64,000 nt of DNA from the NCBI GenBank assembly GCA_020091685.1, contig CM034607.1:18033221-18097220 (forward strand), read 5' to 3'. This document shows positions 1-11,064 of the stretch, piece after piece. This DNA is from Lutjanus erythropterus. Taxonomy: Eukaryota; Chordata; Actinopteri; Lutjaniformes; Lutjanidae. The notes beneath the pieces are model-generated. The model worked only from the letters and a program-made list of their open reading frames with translations, was not told the origin of the DNA and ran no database searches. Position numbers and translations under genes: made by a program. Each line of letters begins with the position of its first letter. Within the stretch, counting starts at the first letter, position 1.

Positions 1-1584
1 ATTATTGACAATCAACCATAATGTATATATATATAATATAGAATATATATTCAATATATTCTGATATAATGAATACAGAGACATGAAATAATATCTAATT
101 TACCTCAGTATCAAAATTAATTGAAGCAGTAGTTTAATTTTTTTCTTTCTTGCCTCAAAGTACTGTAGATAGGAAGGTTGATACTACTTACAATTCTGAC
201 TGCTGAGTATGAGGCTGCAGACAGCAGACAGTTTAAGTTAACATAAAGACTGAAAAACAAAGGTAAGAAAATCCACCACCTTGAGAGATTACTAATTAAC
301 ATGTTGTATCCACGGCCGTCTATTGGCAAGAATCTGGCAATGCAATATGTATCATGATAAAGAGGTTAAGAGTCAATATATTGCAATACTGTAAGCAATG
401 TGATATATTGGGATTGTTTTTTATAATTTAATTTTAGGATAGTATTATAGTATTAAGAACACACTTGGATAAAATGTGAGTAAAGAAAGTAAAGAATCGT
501 CTTGTGCAATCAAAACAGTAGTATATGAATTTGTATTTATCTCAGTTCTTGTCCTTGTAATATCCACTGTCATAGCACTACATTTTCTGCACTCTGAGCG
601 AAGAAAAGATATGTACTTACTTCTTCCTGTGTCAGTTTATGTTGAAAGTTTATGTTAGAGTGAAAGAGTCAAATGGCTGAAGATCGATTACAACCCTGCC
701 ACGAATCTTGCATGTAAACTACTGATTAAAAATCAAGTGTTTTTGAGAATCGATACAGTATCACAAAATATAGTGTTGTGATACTAAAGTGTATCAATAT
801 TTTCTTACACAGTTAGCTGATAGATAAACAGTTAGCTAGTTTACTTGTAGCTAAAGTAGGCTAACTGCAGTCTGCTGTTATTTGTTGCTGGTGTTAGCTA
901 GTTAGCTTGGTTAGCTGCAGAGCTAGCTGCCTAATTAACTGACTCAGCCCCATTTTTGAGAATCAATACAGTATCACAAAACACAGTACTACACAATGTG
1001 ATACTCAAGTGTATTGATGCTTTGTTATGCTAGTAGTTGTACCTTGTTTATTTAATCTGTACAAAAAACAAAATGCAAAAACAGCACGTTACAGTTTTAT
1101 CACTATTTCTACCTCTTGGCTGAATGAAACAGATGCAGAGAAAGTTTTGTTGTCAGGTTGAGGCAACCAGTGGATTCTCCTTTCAAAGTCTTTCAAAGCA
1201 GAGACTTACACTAAGCTAACCAGCTACTGGCGGTAGCTTCCCACTCAATGCATAAGTGTTTGCCAAAATGTCATATTATTCTTTTTAGATTTTCTTTGAT
1301 GAAAAAAAAAACCTCTTTCCTAAAACAGAAAACATTCTTCAGGCACTCTTGAGCAAAGACAGAAAAGTTGGAATTAAAACTCTTTCTTCAGCCAGGCATA
1401 TTGGTTAGGTCAAAACTGGCTGCTGTTTCAAACCAATAAGCCTGACTAAATAAAGGCTTTCAATATATTTTTTCTCCTCATTCTACCTGAAAACCTTGTT
1501 GTCCCCGAGAGACTAACCAAGGACAGGAACTGTGTGTGCTTCAGTGTGTTTGCATAGGGTTTGTGTAGTCATAATATGTCTCAC
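1..1584. other. Downstream part of crtap: no exon recognised, dispersed repeat copies
   Basis: This should contain the intron after crtap exon 5 and perhaps the last exon(s), but I could not recognise CRTAP C-terminal coding on the minus strand. It holds AT-rich sequence and a repeat-rich stretch at 735-1030. Two near copies of a motif built around GATACAGTATCACAAAA (735-790 and 951-1025) flank a TTAGCTAGTTAGCTTGGTTAGC-type block that recurs at 2640-2790 in a crtap intron. Confidence 0.5.
780..950. repeat. GTTAGCTAGTTAGC-rich dispersed repeat, copy 1
   Basis: The order cagttagctagtttacttgt, aagtaggctaactgc, gttagctagttagcttgg and agagctagc(t/c)gcc is shared with 2640-2790. The two are diverged interspersed copies of an unnamed repeat. 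Confidence 0.6.
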
Positions 1585-3619
1585 TGATCTGGGGAGGAAG
1601 TCCTCCTCTGTCAGTCCCCACTGGCTTTTGTGGAATTTGTAATAGGCCACATTATTCTTCATCACTTCATCGCTGGGGTCAAAGAGCATGTAGCTCGCTG
1701 CACACGGCACTGCGTTCTTCAGGTCATTCACTGAAAACACAACAATTACAGAACTTAATCCAGGGATTGTCCTTCATAAACGTCATGACAGTAGATCTTA
1801 AGAAAGGACAAGAATGCTCTGGTTTCATGTACAAACCGTGTGTCAGCAGTAAGAAACTGGTAATAACATGCTACTCACATTTGTAATAGGCGAACTGCAG
1901 ATAGTGGTACATGGTGGCCACAAACTTCTCAACGACGAATCCCCCTACGACAGGTGTCAAGTCATTTTCACACTTCACTTTCCTGCTGAGGACCTCAATG
2001 TAGTGATCTGTAGAAGAACGAAATCAAAGCTCTGCATCACACTGCACGAAGATTCAAAATAAGACGATGAAAGACGTAAGATCAATAACAAGAAACAGGA
2101 AACAGAACAGAGTTAGAACGGAGGTACTGCAGATGAGCCGGTTGTGAACTGACCGGCTATGGAGGGGTAGAAGTCTTTAAAATCTTTGACGTCCCTGGGA
2201 CCCTCGGACGCAGCCAGACACTCGTCGTAGACCTTGAAGAAGTCCCGTAGAGCAAGCTCCATGTCTGACACTGAGGTACGGAAGTTTTCTCCATTATATG
2301 CCCGTACTGCACGCACAAACAATGTCTGCAATAACACACACACACAGGAAAACACACACAGTCAGTCATTTTATGTTCATTTTGGGTTTGATTGCATCAC
2401 TGTTGTAGCCATGTGGTTAAAACTTTATTAAGGTAGCACTGTATTTGAAGGGGCGTGCATAAGACTGTCAGGAACATGAAGGAGTCTTTATAAATGTGTA
2501 TGACATTGAAATTGTTTCAAAAGTCTTTGTTATGACAAATTGACATTATCAAACTTAAAGACGCTGTTACGCTGTTTTATATTTTAACATCCACACAAAA
2601 CTGTCATTTGTGGTTAAACTAAAGTTGTACCATTTGGACTTGTCGTAAAGTCAGCAGTTAGCTCATTTACTTGTTGTTAAAGTAGGCTAACTGCTCTCTG
2701 CTGAACTGAAACTGGCATTAGCTAGTTAGCTTGGTTAGCCACAGAGCTAGCCGCCTGGTTAGCTAACTCAGCCCCGGAGTGCCATGAGTCAAACCCAGCA
2801 AGAAAACCACTTCTGTACTGTATTCCTATCAACGAGTAGTTAGTTGACAAGTTTCAGTTCTTGTTTTTAGTTGCGCTGTTGTACAAAGAGTAACGAACAG
2901 CATGAAAACTTTACAAGCTGAATCTCATAATTGTTCACCAAAGTGCACGGGCGGGCGTGCAGGGCAGGTGATGCTTGTTTGCTTGTGCTTATTTTTGTCA
3001 CTGACAGGCTCAGATTGTTATTACAAGTGTCTGACAACATTATAGAAAGGACCACAAGTGTGAGAGACTTCAGATTTGTTTTTTCAAACAGAAACAGCTG
3101 TGTGTGGCACACTGAACTAAAAAACAATAAATTGTTGCACATTTGTGAAACCTTCAACTCCTTATTTTGCTGGGGTCACTACAGTTCTGTCAAGGTCCCA
3201 TTTTTGGGAACACTGGTGTCTATGAATGAGTCCTCCCATGATGTGGCCAGCTTGGGTGGTTCTCACTGCAGGCTGCTACCACATCACACACCCACAGAGC
3301 CAATAATAGTATGGTTCGTGTATGTGTGTGTACATTCACAAGTCATGGGTACGGATGTGACTCTTGTGTGCACGCAGTCTTTCCACGTCACCATGCCTCG
3401 AGAATGCAATCTGAATAGAATCGATTCTGCAAGTGTGTGTGTGTGGCCTGTGTGTTTGTATACCTCATAAGATTTGGTCTCCAGGTCTTTGAGGTGTTCT
3501 TCGCTCCAGGCAGACTCTTGTAGTAGGCCATGTTCCTCTGCATCATCTCATCATCAGGGTGTTTCAGCAGGAAGGTGTGAGCAGCAGACACTGCCTTGGC
3601 CAGGTTGTCAGACTGGGAG

Positions 3620-3667
<48 letters not shown>

Positions 3668-5911
3668 GTAAACAGCTGTTTGTGCTTGTCAATAAAAGTA
3701 ATAATACAAATTCAACACTAACACTAGTAGTCATTACCAAGGATTTTGGGGCCGATAAACCATGAATAAATATCTCCCACATTACTCTGAACCGAGGTTT
3801 ATATGATAATTAGAACATGAAGGTGGATTCAGATTTATTAAGAAAGTACTTATTATTGAACTGTTAATTTTCAGACCCTTTCTTATTAGTTCCTCACTGA
3901 TTTCTATACAACTACTCAGTGTATTGTTACCATACCACAATAATGGGCGATTCCTTACATTTCCTCTCGTATATATGTTAAATCGGGTGACACCTAATGA
4001 CTGTGAGGCCAAATCTTGTAAATTATATCATTTTCTTACTCATGACACCATTCACAGAACATTCTTGGCGAGGCCATCGAGATAGGAATGTTTCATCCTA
4101 GGATAAAGATGACCAGATTACAGCCCACCATTATTCAATATCTAAGTGGTACAGACCTTTTCCACAGCAGCCATATTGACATGAAGTAGCTGAGTAAACA
4201 CAGGTGTTAACAATGACACCAATTAAGCTTCTGCTCCACGCAGGTCAAACAGAGTCGGGGTGCTGCTACTGAGCATGTTAGCTCAATGGAAAGCTTAATT
4301 AGTATAACTGGTAACATCTGTGTTTACACTACTATCCATTCATATGGATGTCGTACAATAAAATACAATGAGACTCCCCTTGAACATGATTTGTAAATGG
4401 TTGTAAAGACTTTATAAATCATTACAACACATTAGATAAAAAGGACAACAGTGACATGTAGCTTTGCCAAATAGTGAGCCCACATTTACCTGCACTGTTG
4501 CTGTCTTCCCCGTTAGCAGCATTTACACCTGTCAGCTTCATCAGATATTTGTTAATAAGTTATTAGCATTTAATCACTGTCAGCATATGTTGATAGTTAA
4601 TTTTATTTTCTTATACTGAGTTTCTAGTACTTTTTGCCCTAATTTTTGCTTCAAATTTACTTGGTTTTTCTGAGTAAGTTGGTGGCATAAATTTGACACA
4701 GTTAAGTTCTTTTACGTACTTTTCCTGAGGTAACTGGACTCTAATTTAGTTGACTTGTTAGAATTTACAGTGTAGAATTACTATGCAGGAGTGTAAGAGT
4801 TTCTAGATTTTGACAAGTTGTTCATATCATAAAGAAGTAAAATACTCCACTGTTGTTAAGTTCCAAAATACCTAAATGTCCCACTGCATGTGGAAAAACT
4901 TTGTTTACATTGTTTGAATTACACTTTCTCTTAAGACATCTCAGGCTGTTCCTCATCTATCTTATGAATGAATGGCTCCTTAATAGTGAACAATTTCAGG
5001 ATACATTTGATTTTTTTTTTACCTTAAAAAAGAAAGGGAACAACCTGGATGTGTTGTTATTTATAGGTTAAAAGACAATGATTTTTACTGGTCTGACCCA
5101 CTTGAGATCAAACTGGGGCAGAATGCAGAACCAGTGAAAGGGCCTTTGTAAAGATTTTACTTCTTAATAGGGAGAAGAAAACACAAACATGCAGAGGTAA
5201 AAGTTCAGGACCTCCTCTCTTACAGAACAGAACCCCCCCGTGCATCCGTGGCACATAGGTGACGTCAAAACGTATTTTCACTACCAGTGACGTCAAAAAA
5301 GAAACTATGGACGCACTGGTCTCCACAGTAAATCTCACACTGATGATCACCATAAGGCAAACAAACACGTAAAACCATGCAACGCCTCTAGGGTTGGCTT
5401 TAAATGTGAAGGAGACTGTTTACTCTCCTTTTAAACGTGTTTTTCTTACTTTGAAGTAGGCGTACTGCAGGTATCTGTACGGCTCTCTCCTCTCAAACTC
5501 CTCTATGGTGTCCCGGCTGGGCATGGTCTGTCTAAAAGCGGGCAGCCCCTGCTTGCAGCGCTTCAGGCACTGCGCCCTCTTCATCACGTTACCAAAGGCC
5601 CGCAGCTCTGGAAACTCCGCAAACTTCTGCTCGTCGTCCAGCCGCACCGAGCTGCAGTTCAGGTTGCAGAAGGCCTCGCTGTCCCGCAGCAGCCGGTAGA
5701 GCCGCAGGGACACCTCCATGTACTCCACCGTCTCTTTCCACTTTTCCCCGGTGTACTGGTCCAGCGCGTACTTGTAGGCTGACTCCAGAGGCATCAGCTC
5801 GTTCCTGGGGAAACTCCTGAAGCTGTACTTTTCATACTGAGAGTTCACAACTGAGGCGAAAAGGGGGATTAAGAGGAGAGAGAAGAGTTGGGAAGAAGTG
5901 GAGGGTGCCAT
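1585..5911 (-). CDS. crtap: Cartilage-associated protein (CRTAP), partial at the 3' end
   Basis: Five exons read on the minus strand: 5911-5450, 3612-3464, 2325-2154, 2007-1879 and 1730-1585, all with AG acceptors and GT donors in matching phase. The start ATG at 5911 opens a hydrophobic signal peptide of about 24 residues ending before [17 protein letters not shown] is known as the non-catalytic partner of prolyl 3-hydroxylase 1 and cyclophilin B in the ER complex that 3-hydroxylates collagen proline. Blocks such as [38 protein letters not shown] and [18 protein letters not shown] fit CRTAP better than its paralogue P3H4/SC65. About 353 residues are visible of roughly 400 in the family. The last seen exon ends EEDFLPRS at a GTGAGA donor and the C-terminal exon(s) were not found. 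Exon 2 is 149 nt and lacks one base near 3503, which breaks the frame unless it is a sequence error. Confidence 0.93.
2640..2790. repeat. GTTAGCTAGTTAGC-rich dispersed repeat, copy 2
   Basis: Same order of blocks as 780-950, lying in the crtap intron between exons 2 and 3. The rest of this intron (2326-3463) shows no coding sequence that I recognise. Confidence 0.6.
3464..3612 (-). pseudogene. crtap: crtap exon 2 with a one-base deletion
   Basis: The acceptor at 3612 and donor after 3464 are both phase 0, so the exon should be a multiple of three (150 nt), but it is 149 nt. Reading frame 1 gives [18 protein letters not shown] and then nonsense; shifting by one base near 3503 restores [13 protein letters not shown], the family's conserved sequence, up to the donor. 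One base is therefore missing between GGAGC and GAAGAA on the coding strand. All other crtap exons are intact, so an assembly indel is as likely as a real mutation. Confidence 0.8.
3621..3664. repeat. (AC)n microsatellite at the crtap exon 2 acceptor
   Basis: About 22 AC units. On the coding (minus) strand it is (GT)n separated from the exon by only TCTCCCAG, so it occupies the place of the polypyrimidine tract. Confidence 0.95.
3665..5449. other. crtap intron 1: no coding sequence recognised
   Basis: AT-rich intronic DNA. The only structure I noted is the pair of CRE palindromes near 5260-5295, close to exon 1. The ORFs here have no recognisable domain. Confidence 0.6.
5260..5295. promoter_or_regulatory. 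Two perfect CRE palindromes (TGACGTCA)
   Basis: TGACGTCA occurs at 5260-5267 and again at 5288-5295, each inside GTGACGTCAAAA, with a 28-bp repeat distance. They lie about 155-190 bp into crtap intron 1. The octamer is the consensus for CREB/ATF-class bZIP factors, some of which (CREB3L1, ATF6 family) control ER and collagen-secretion genes. Function here is inference. Confidence 0.5.
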
Positions 5912-7071
5912 TTTTGAAGTTTGGGAGAAGGTGGAGGGGCTGGCTGTGCTGGGTCGGTGTGCGTGGGTCTATAGCACCGCCTCAAGTTCCACCACGTATC
6001 CGGACAAAGCTTCCCCTCCCCCGGGGCGCAGGGCTGGAGCAGTCGCTCCTGCGGGTGGGGGCTGCTGGAGCTGCTCCTCCCACTGTAGATCACAAGTAAA
6101 TCACTGCTGTTGTTCTGTCCAAGTACAGTACATGTAAAAACTTGACAGAGAATAAACTTTAAAAAAAAAAAAAAAAAAACTTCACATCGTAATTTATGGA
6201 GAGCTTCATGTACTTTTTATATGCATGGCAAGGTTATTTGGCCTTTTTAAAATTCCCGACTGACGCAGTGCATATTATTCTATTCTTCTGCTTAAAGTTA
6301 CAACTTGTTTCCTGTCGGTCACTAATTAAACCCCTGGTGAGAGTGGAGTGTCCCTCCCCCTCCCACTGCCACGTAGAGACATTCCTGCCTGCTCTGCGCC
6401 CCTCCAAAAAAGGCCTGAACCCCAACAAAACAGCACAACAGGATCCATGTATGACATCACCGAGGAGCAAAGTTTATGTGTTAAAATGTGACTGCAGTAA
6501 ATCAGTATCCAGATCAGCGCATTTATTGTGATTTAAATGAATCCAGAAGGGGGATGTGACTGCAGCTGTGCGCTGAAGAGACCCCTACGTTACCACGTTG
6601 ACACATCTCAGAGGCTGCACTGCGCAAGAGCAATACGTGGTGCCCAAAACTATCCCATTCAATCCAAACGAGCGTCAAGTTAGCAAGAATGAAGCAGGAA
6701 GTGTAGATTGCAATTTCAAAATAAATGGACAATTGGCCAACAGACATCAGAGTATATATTTTCATCCTTATTTATTTGAGTTTCATGAATAAAACTTTGC
6801 ATTTAGGTCACCCATGGATGCAATACAAGACAATCTGCCCCAGTAATTCCGCAATGAGCTCGCCAGTTGAGGTTTTATTTTAAAAGTTTAACCGGATGTT
6901 GTGCATTTTTTGTCTGTCTTGTCTGCGCTGGGACCGGGGGCAGGACTTTCTATCCAATTCGAGAAGTTGAGGAAACACCAAAGAAGTAGCAGGGAACAGG
7001 GAGTCAGCGCGTACACTTACAGGCCGAACCCGCAGTTATCTCCATCGTCTGGTGGTTTGTCAGCAGTGAAA
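5912..7071. promoter_or_regulatory. Shared 5' region between divergent crtap and fkbp9
   Basis: Only 1160 bp separate the two initiator ATGs, so both promoters must lie here or overlap. The crtap-proximal part (about 5930-6080) is GC-rich; the middle is AT-rich and has an AATAAA followed by a 19-base A run (6151-6179). I saw no TATA box with convincing position and no full ER-stress element (CCAAT-N9-CCACG). Co-regulation of the two ER genes is plausible but inferred. Confidence 0.6.
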
Positions 7072-10000
7072 ATGATCCAGTACGTGCAGGGGATGTTGTA
7101 TCTGTCACTTCTGGTGGCGTTCGCTGCCTGCAACGCTCCTCCGGTACCGTTAGACGACATCATAATAGAGAAAACTTTCGTGCCGGAGCAGTGTGTGCGC
7201 GCAGTCAAAGTGGGGGATTATGTCAGGTATCACTACATTGGCATGTTCCCGGACGGAAAGAAGTTCGACTCCAGGTGAGTATCATTACCTAAAGTCTTAA
7301 TTTATTCTCATGTTGTAGTCTCGCCGTGCAGAGTTGACCGGGTGCACGGTGAGAACAGCGTGCGCGATGCGTAAAAGTGCGCGTGTAGTGGTTCGTCCCT
7401 TAGCCACGCAGGCAGGCAGTCTGAGCTGTGGATCCATACAAACTCAATTCAAAGGCTCTAAAACCTTGTCATATCAACAACCACCGCTGGGATTACACCA
7501 AGATGTGACTACTTGATAAGATAGGGAGTTTTGCTATGAGATAAGACTTTATAGTTAAATATTCGCTCACTTTTTCATTGAAACCTGTGGACCAAGTTGT
7601 GATGCCTAATGTTGAACCCGCTTCCAGGACATCTACAGGCCCCTGGACTTGGAATCCACTGACATATAGTCAACCACAGTCAACAGTAGTAGCAGTGTTA
7701 CAGTGATAAAGTGCCCAGGGTTCTCAGACCCCCAGTGGCCCCAAACTCTGTGCATTTCACTTATTTTGGTAATTTAATTAACTGCACGTTTGGGTACCAC
7801 TGTGCAAGCAGACTGCCCTTATAAATGGTTTATAATAAGGGTATTAATTATATTGCAAATACTGTATGATCAATAATAAACATTTACTAATTAATTATTA
7901 TTATAATTACAATTACTCGTTATAACACAGTTTTCACTATTTGGCACCAACAAAGACTAATTTGATCTAAGATTAGTTCTATTTAGAGTTCAGCAGTACT
8001 GAGTAAACTGAGTAAACAGATTTAAAATTAAGCAGAGCTCTGCTGCACAATTAAATACTAATCTGTTTAGCAAATCCAAGTTTATGGATGTAAATGTAAA
8101 CTAAATAGAGTTTAATCAATATGCAGGTACTTGTTTACCCAAATTAAAATTAAATAATTAAATAATATATTTTTTATTTGAGTGCTGTCAGGATCTAGCA
8201 AGTATAAAGAGGGGGGTGGGAATGATAGATTGTTTGCTAATAAGCTGAAATGTTAAAAAAATATTACATAATTGGCTGGCAAGTTAAAAGGTTAACAAAA
8301 TATTACATGGTTTGATAGTTACCTAAAAAGTTAAAGCTAGCTTAGTTAGCCTGCTCGTGCAGACTCGACAGAGAAGCTCTAATTTCTCCTCCCTTGAGAA
8401 AAACTTGTTGCTTGAATTAATGGAGCAATGTGACCAATTAACAGAAGATAAAAAACAGGCGACAAGAAGAAGAAAAGAGAGACTGTCTGACAGCAACTGT
8501 TTTGACAGAACAAATGAAGTGAAAGACAGAAGAGAAGAATCATGAAACTCAATTAGGTTGAGTTTGTCCCTTCCCTTTTTTGAGGAACTTGATTGTTTCA
8601 CTCAATCCAATTAAAAAATGCAGCCATTTAAAAATCGAAAGTGTTAAAGTTTAAGTTTAATGTTGATACTGGATTATATTTTGCAGTATTAGTTGATTTT
8701 GTAGAGGAGCCCCATGCTCACATTTTGTCCTGGCACAAAAGTATAAAAATCAAAGTGTAACTCGCACAAGACACTATAATAAGATCTTTGTGAATCCACT
8801 CTCTCTTGAGTCCTTTTGATGAATCCCAACCGTCATCTGTGTGACATCATGTGAACATTTTTCTGTCTGAGTTATCAAAGCAATATCAGAAGTTCAGTTG
8901 TGCTCTCCTGTCTGTTTCAGTTACGACCGTGGCAGCACCTACAACGTGTTTGTTGGGAAGAAGCAGCTGATCGAAGGGATGGACAAAGCTCTGGTTGGGA
9001 TGTGTGTCAACGAGAGAAGTCTGGTGAAGATCCCGCCTCATCTCGCCTATGGAAAACGGGGATATGGTGTGTATGTTTACGTGTGTTTTAAACCTCCTGT
9101 CATTTAAGCAGCACATCCCTGATTGTTCCGAATCAGTCAGAATATAATATGTCCTCTAATAAGTTTGAGGACAGGCCGGTGTTTATTCCTCTGCAGAGTC
9201 ATTATAAATACACAGATGAGTGAGCACACAGCTGGCACTGCTCACCATAACAATGAGAGAATCGGGTTGGACATTGGCAGGAGCATAAGGGACAAAAATT
9301 ACAGTCTTTTAACTGAAGGCACCGTATTGTCAGATAGGAAGTGGGCTGCCCCCAAGCGTCCATGTTGAATGATGTCAGAGGGACATCACAGAGCAGGAAG
9401 CAGTCCACAGGAAGCCGTCTTGGATCAAGATTTTCAGCTGTTAGTAACTGCGCTGCAGATGTTGAAGCATCAGCAGCAGGCAGATAAACTTTCTAAATCT
9501 GTATGAACATGAATAAATATGGGTCACCAGCCACAGTAGAGAGCGTTTGGGTCATAAAATGTTAATATCTTTGCATGCGATCGCAGTGATGATAAGAAAA
9601 ATGTTGAGGCTTTCTTTTTTTGCAGGAAGAGACCAGTATGTTTGTGTATGCATTTGTGCGTGTGTGCGTGAAATAGTTTGATAATGGGAGACAGAGGAGG
9701 CATGTGTGGACAGGTAAGAGCTGAGCCCGTGTCCTCCACCAGCAGGGTGTATTAAAGGGAACATCTGACAAAAAGAAGAAAACATAGAGGTGAGGTTTTA
9801 GAGGACGTAGACAGATTTAAACCGGAAACAGACATGCCAACTCATCAGGAGTCATGGTTTAATGGCGGCCACCCACACAGTCCCTCCTCCACCTCCTTAT
9901 CTCCCTTCCATCTCCTTAACTTCACCTTCTTCTCATCATTATGTCTCCTGAACACTTGCTGAGCTTCAAAAAGCTCAAAAGGCACCTTCACATGCATCGA

Positions 10001-10639
10001 AGAGCAACAGTAAGACATAACTGTTTGAGCCATTTTATTAGAAATTAGTAAATGAGGAATACTGATAAGTGACTTGTGTTCGTGATTGCAAACACAGCTG
10101 GTTAAGATGCGTCACTCACTAAAATAAGTTTTTGGGAGTGCAGCTTTAACTGGACAGCAGATCAGACTGGGCTTCAGCAGCCAGCACTGAGGACAACACA
10201 GTCACGCTCTATTTCTGGAAATCAAGGGGGGGTGTCAGGACACAAAAAGGTTTACTTTGTAAAATTGTGCACTCTTTAACACAGCTGCAACTAAATGTTG
10301 TTTTAATAATCAAAAAATTTGCAGAATATGTTTTCAATTAATCATTTGGTCTACAAAGAATCAGAAAATGGTGAAAAATGCCTGTCACAAATTCCTAGAA
10401 CGCAAGATAATGTTGTCACATATCTTGTTTTGTCTGACCAACGGTCCAAAATGCAAAGACGTTTAGTTTACTAAAATGTTATAGCAATTTGTCACATTTG
10501 ATTTAAAAAAATAAACAAATGGTTGCAAGTTAATTTTCTGTTGATCAGCCAATCAGTTGATCAACTAACATATATTTATTGATTTTATTACATGATACAA
10601 CTGAACCTTCTATGTATGCATCTGGAGAGAGTAAGAGAG

Positions 10640-10673
<34 letters not shown>

Positions 10674-11027
10674 CTAATCATCTCAGCCCTACTAGACAGT
10701 AAACCAAAATATTGATCACTTATGAACTAAAATTATTGAGGTAAGTAAACAGGACAAATTAAGAAGAAAGCTCCTGGACAAGACAAATTAAGAGCCTTCC
10801 TCTTTCTTTTCCTCCTCTTCAGGTGACATCATCCCTCCTGACTCCATCCTCCACTTTGACGTTCTGCTGCTCGACGTGTGGAACCCGGACGACGGCGTCC
10901 AGATCAACACCTACTACACCCCCTCCGTCTGCTCCAGAAAGGTGGAGGTGTCTGACTACATCCGCTACCATTATAATGGCACCCTGCTGGACGGGACACT
11001 TTTTGATTCCAGGTTTGTTGTGTCTCA

Positions 11028-11064
<37 letters not shown>

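Noticed and set aside
1585-1740. Reading crtap exon 5 through to the stop at 1513 as the true C-terminus
   Set aside because: After EEDFLPRS the residues lose family similarity exactly at a good GTGAGA donor, so it is more likely intron.
6901-7278. Longer fkbp9 start upstream of the ATG at 7072
   Set aside because: It would begin at GTG and bury the signal peptide; the ATG at 7072 gives a clean secretory leader.
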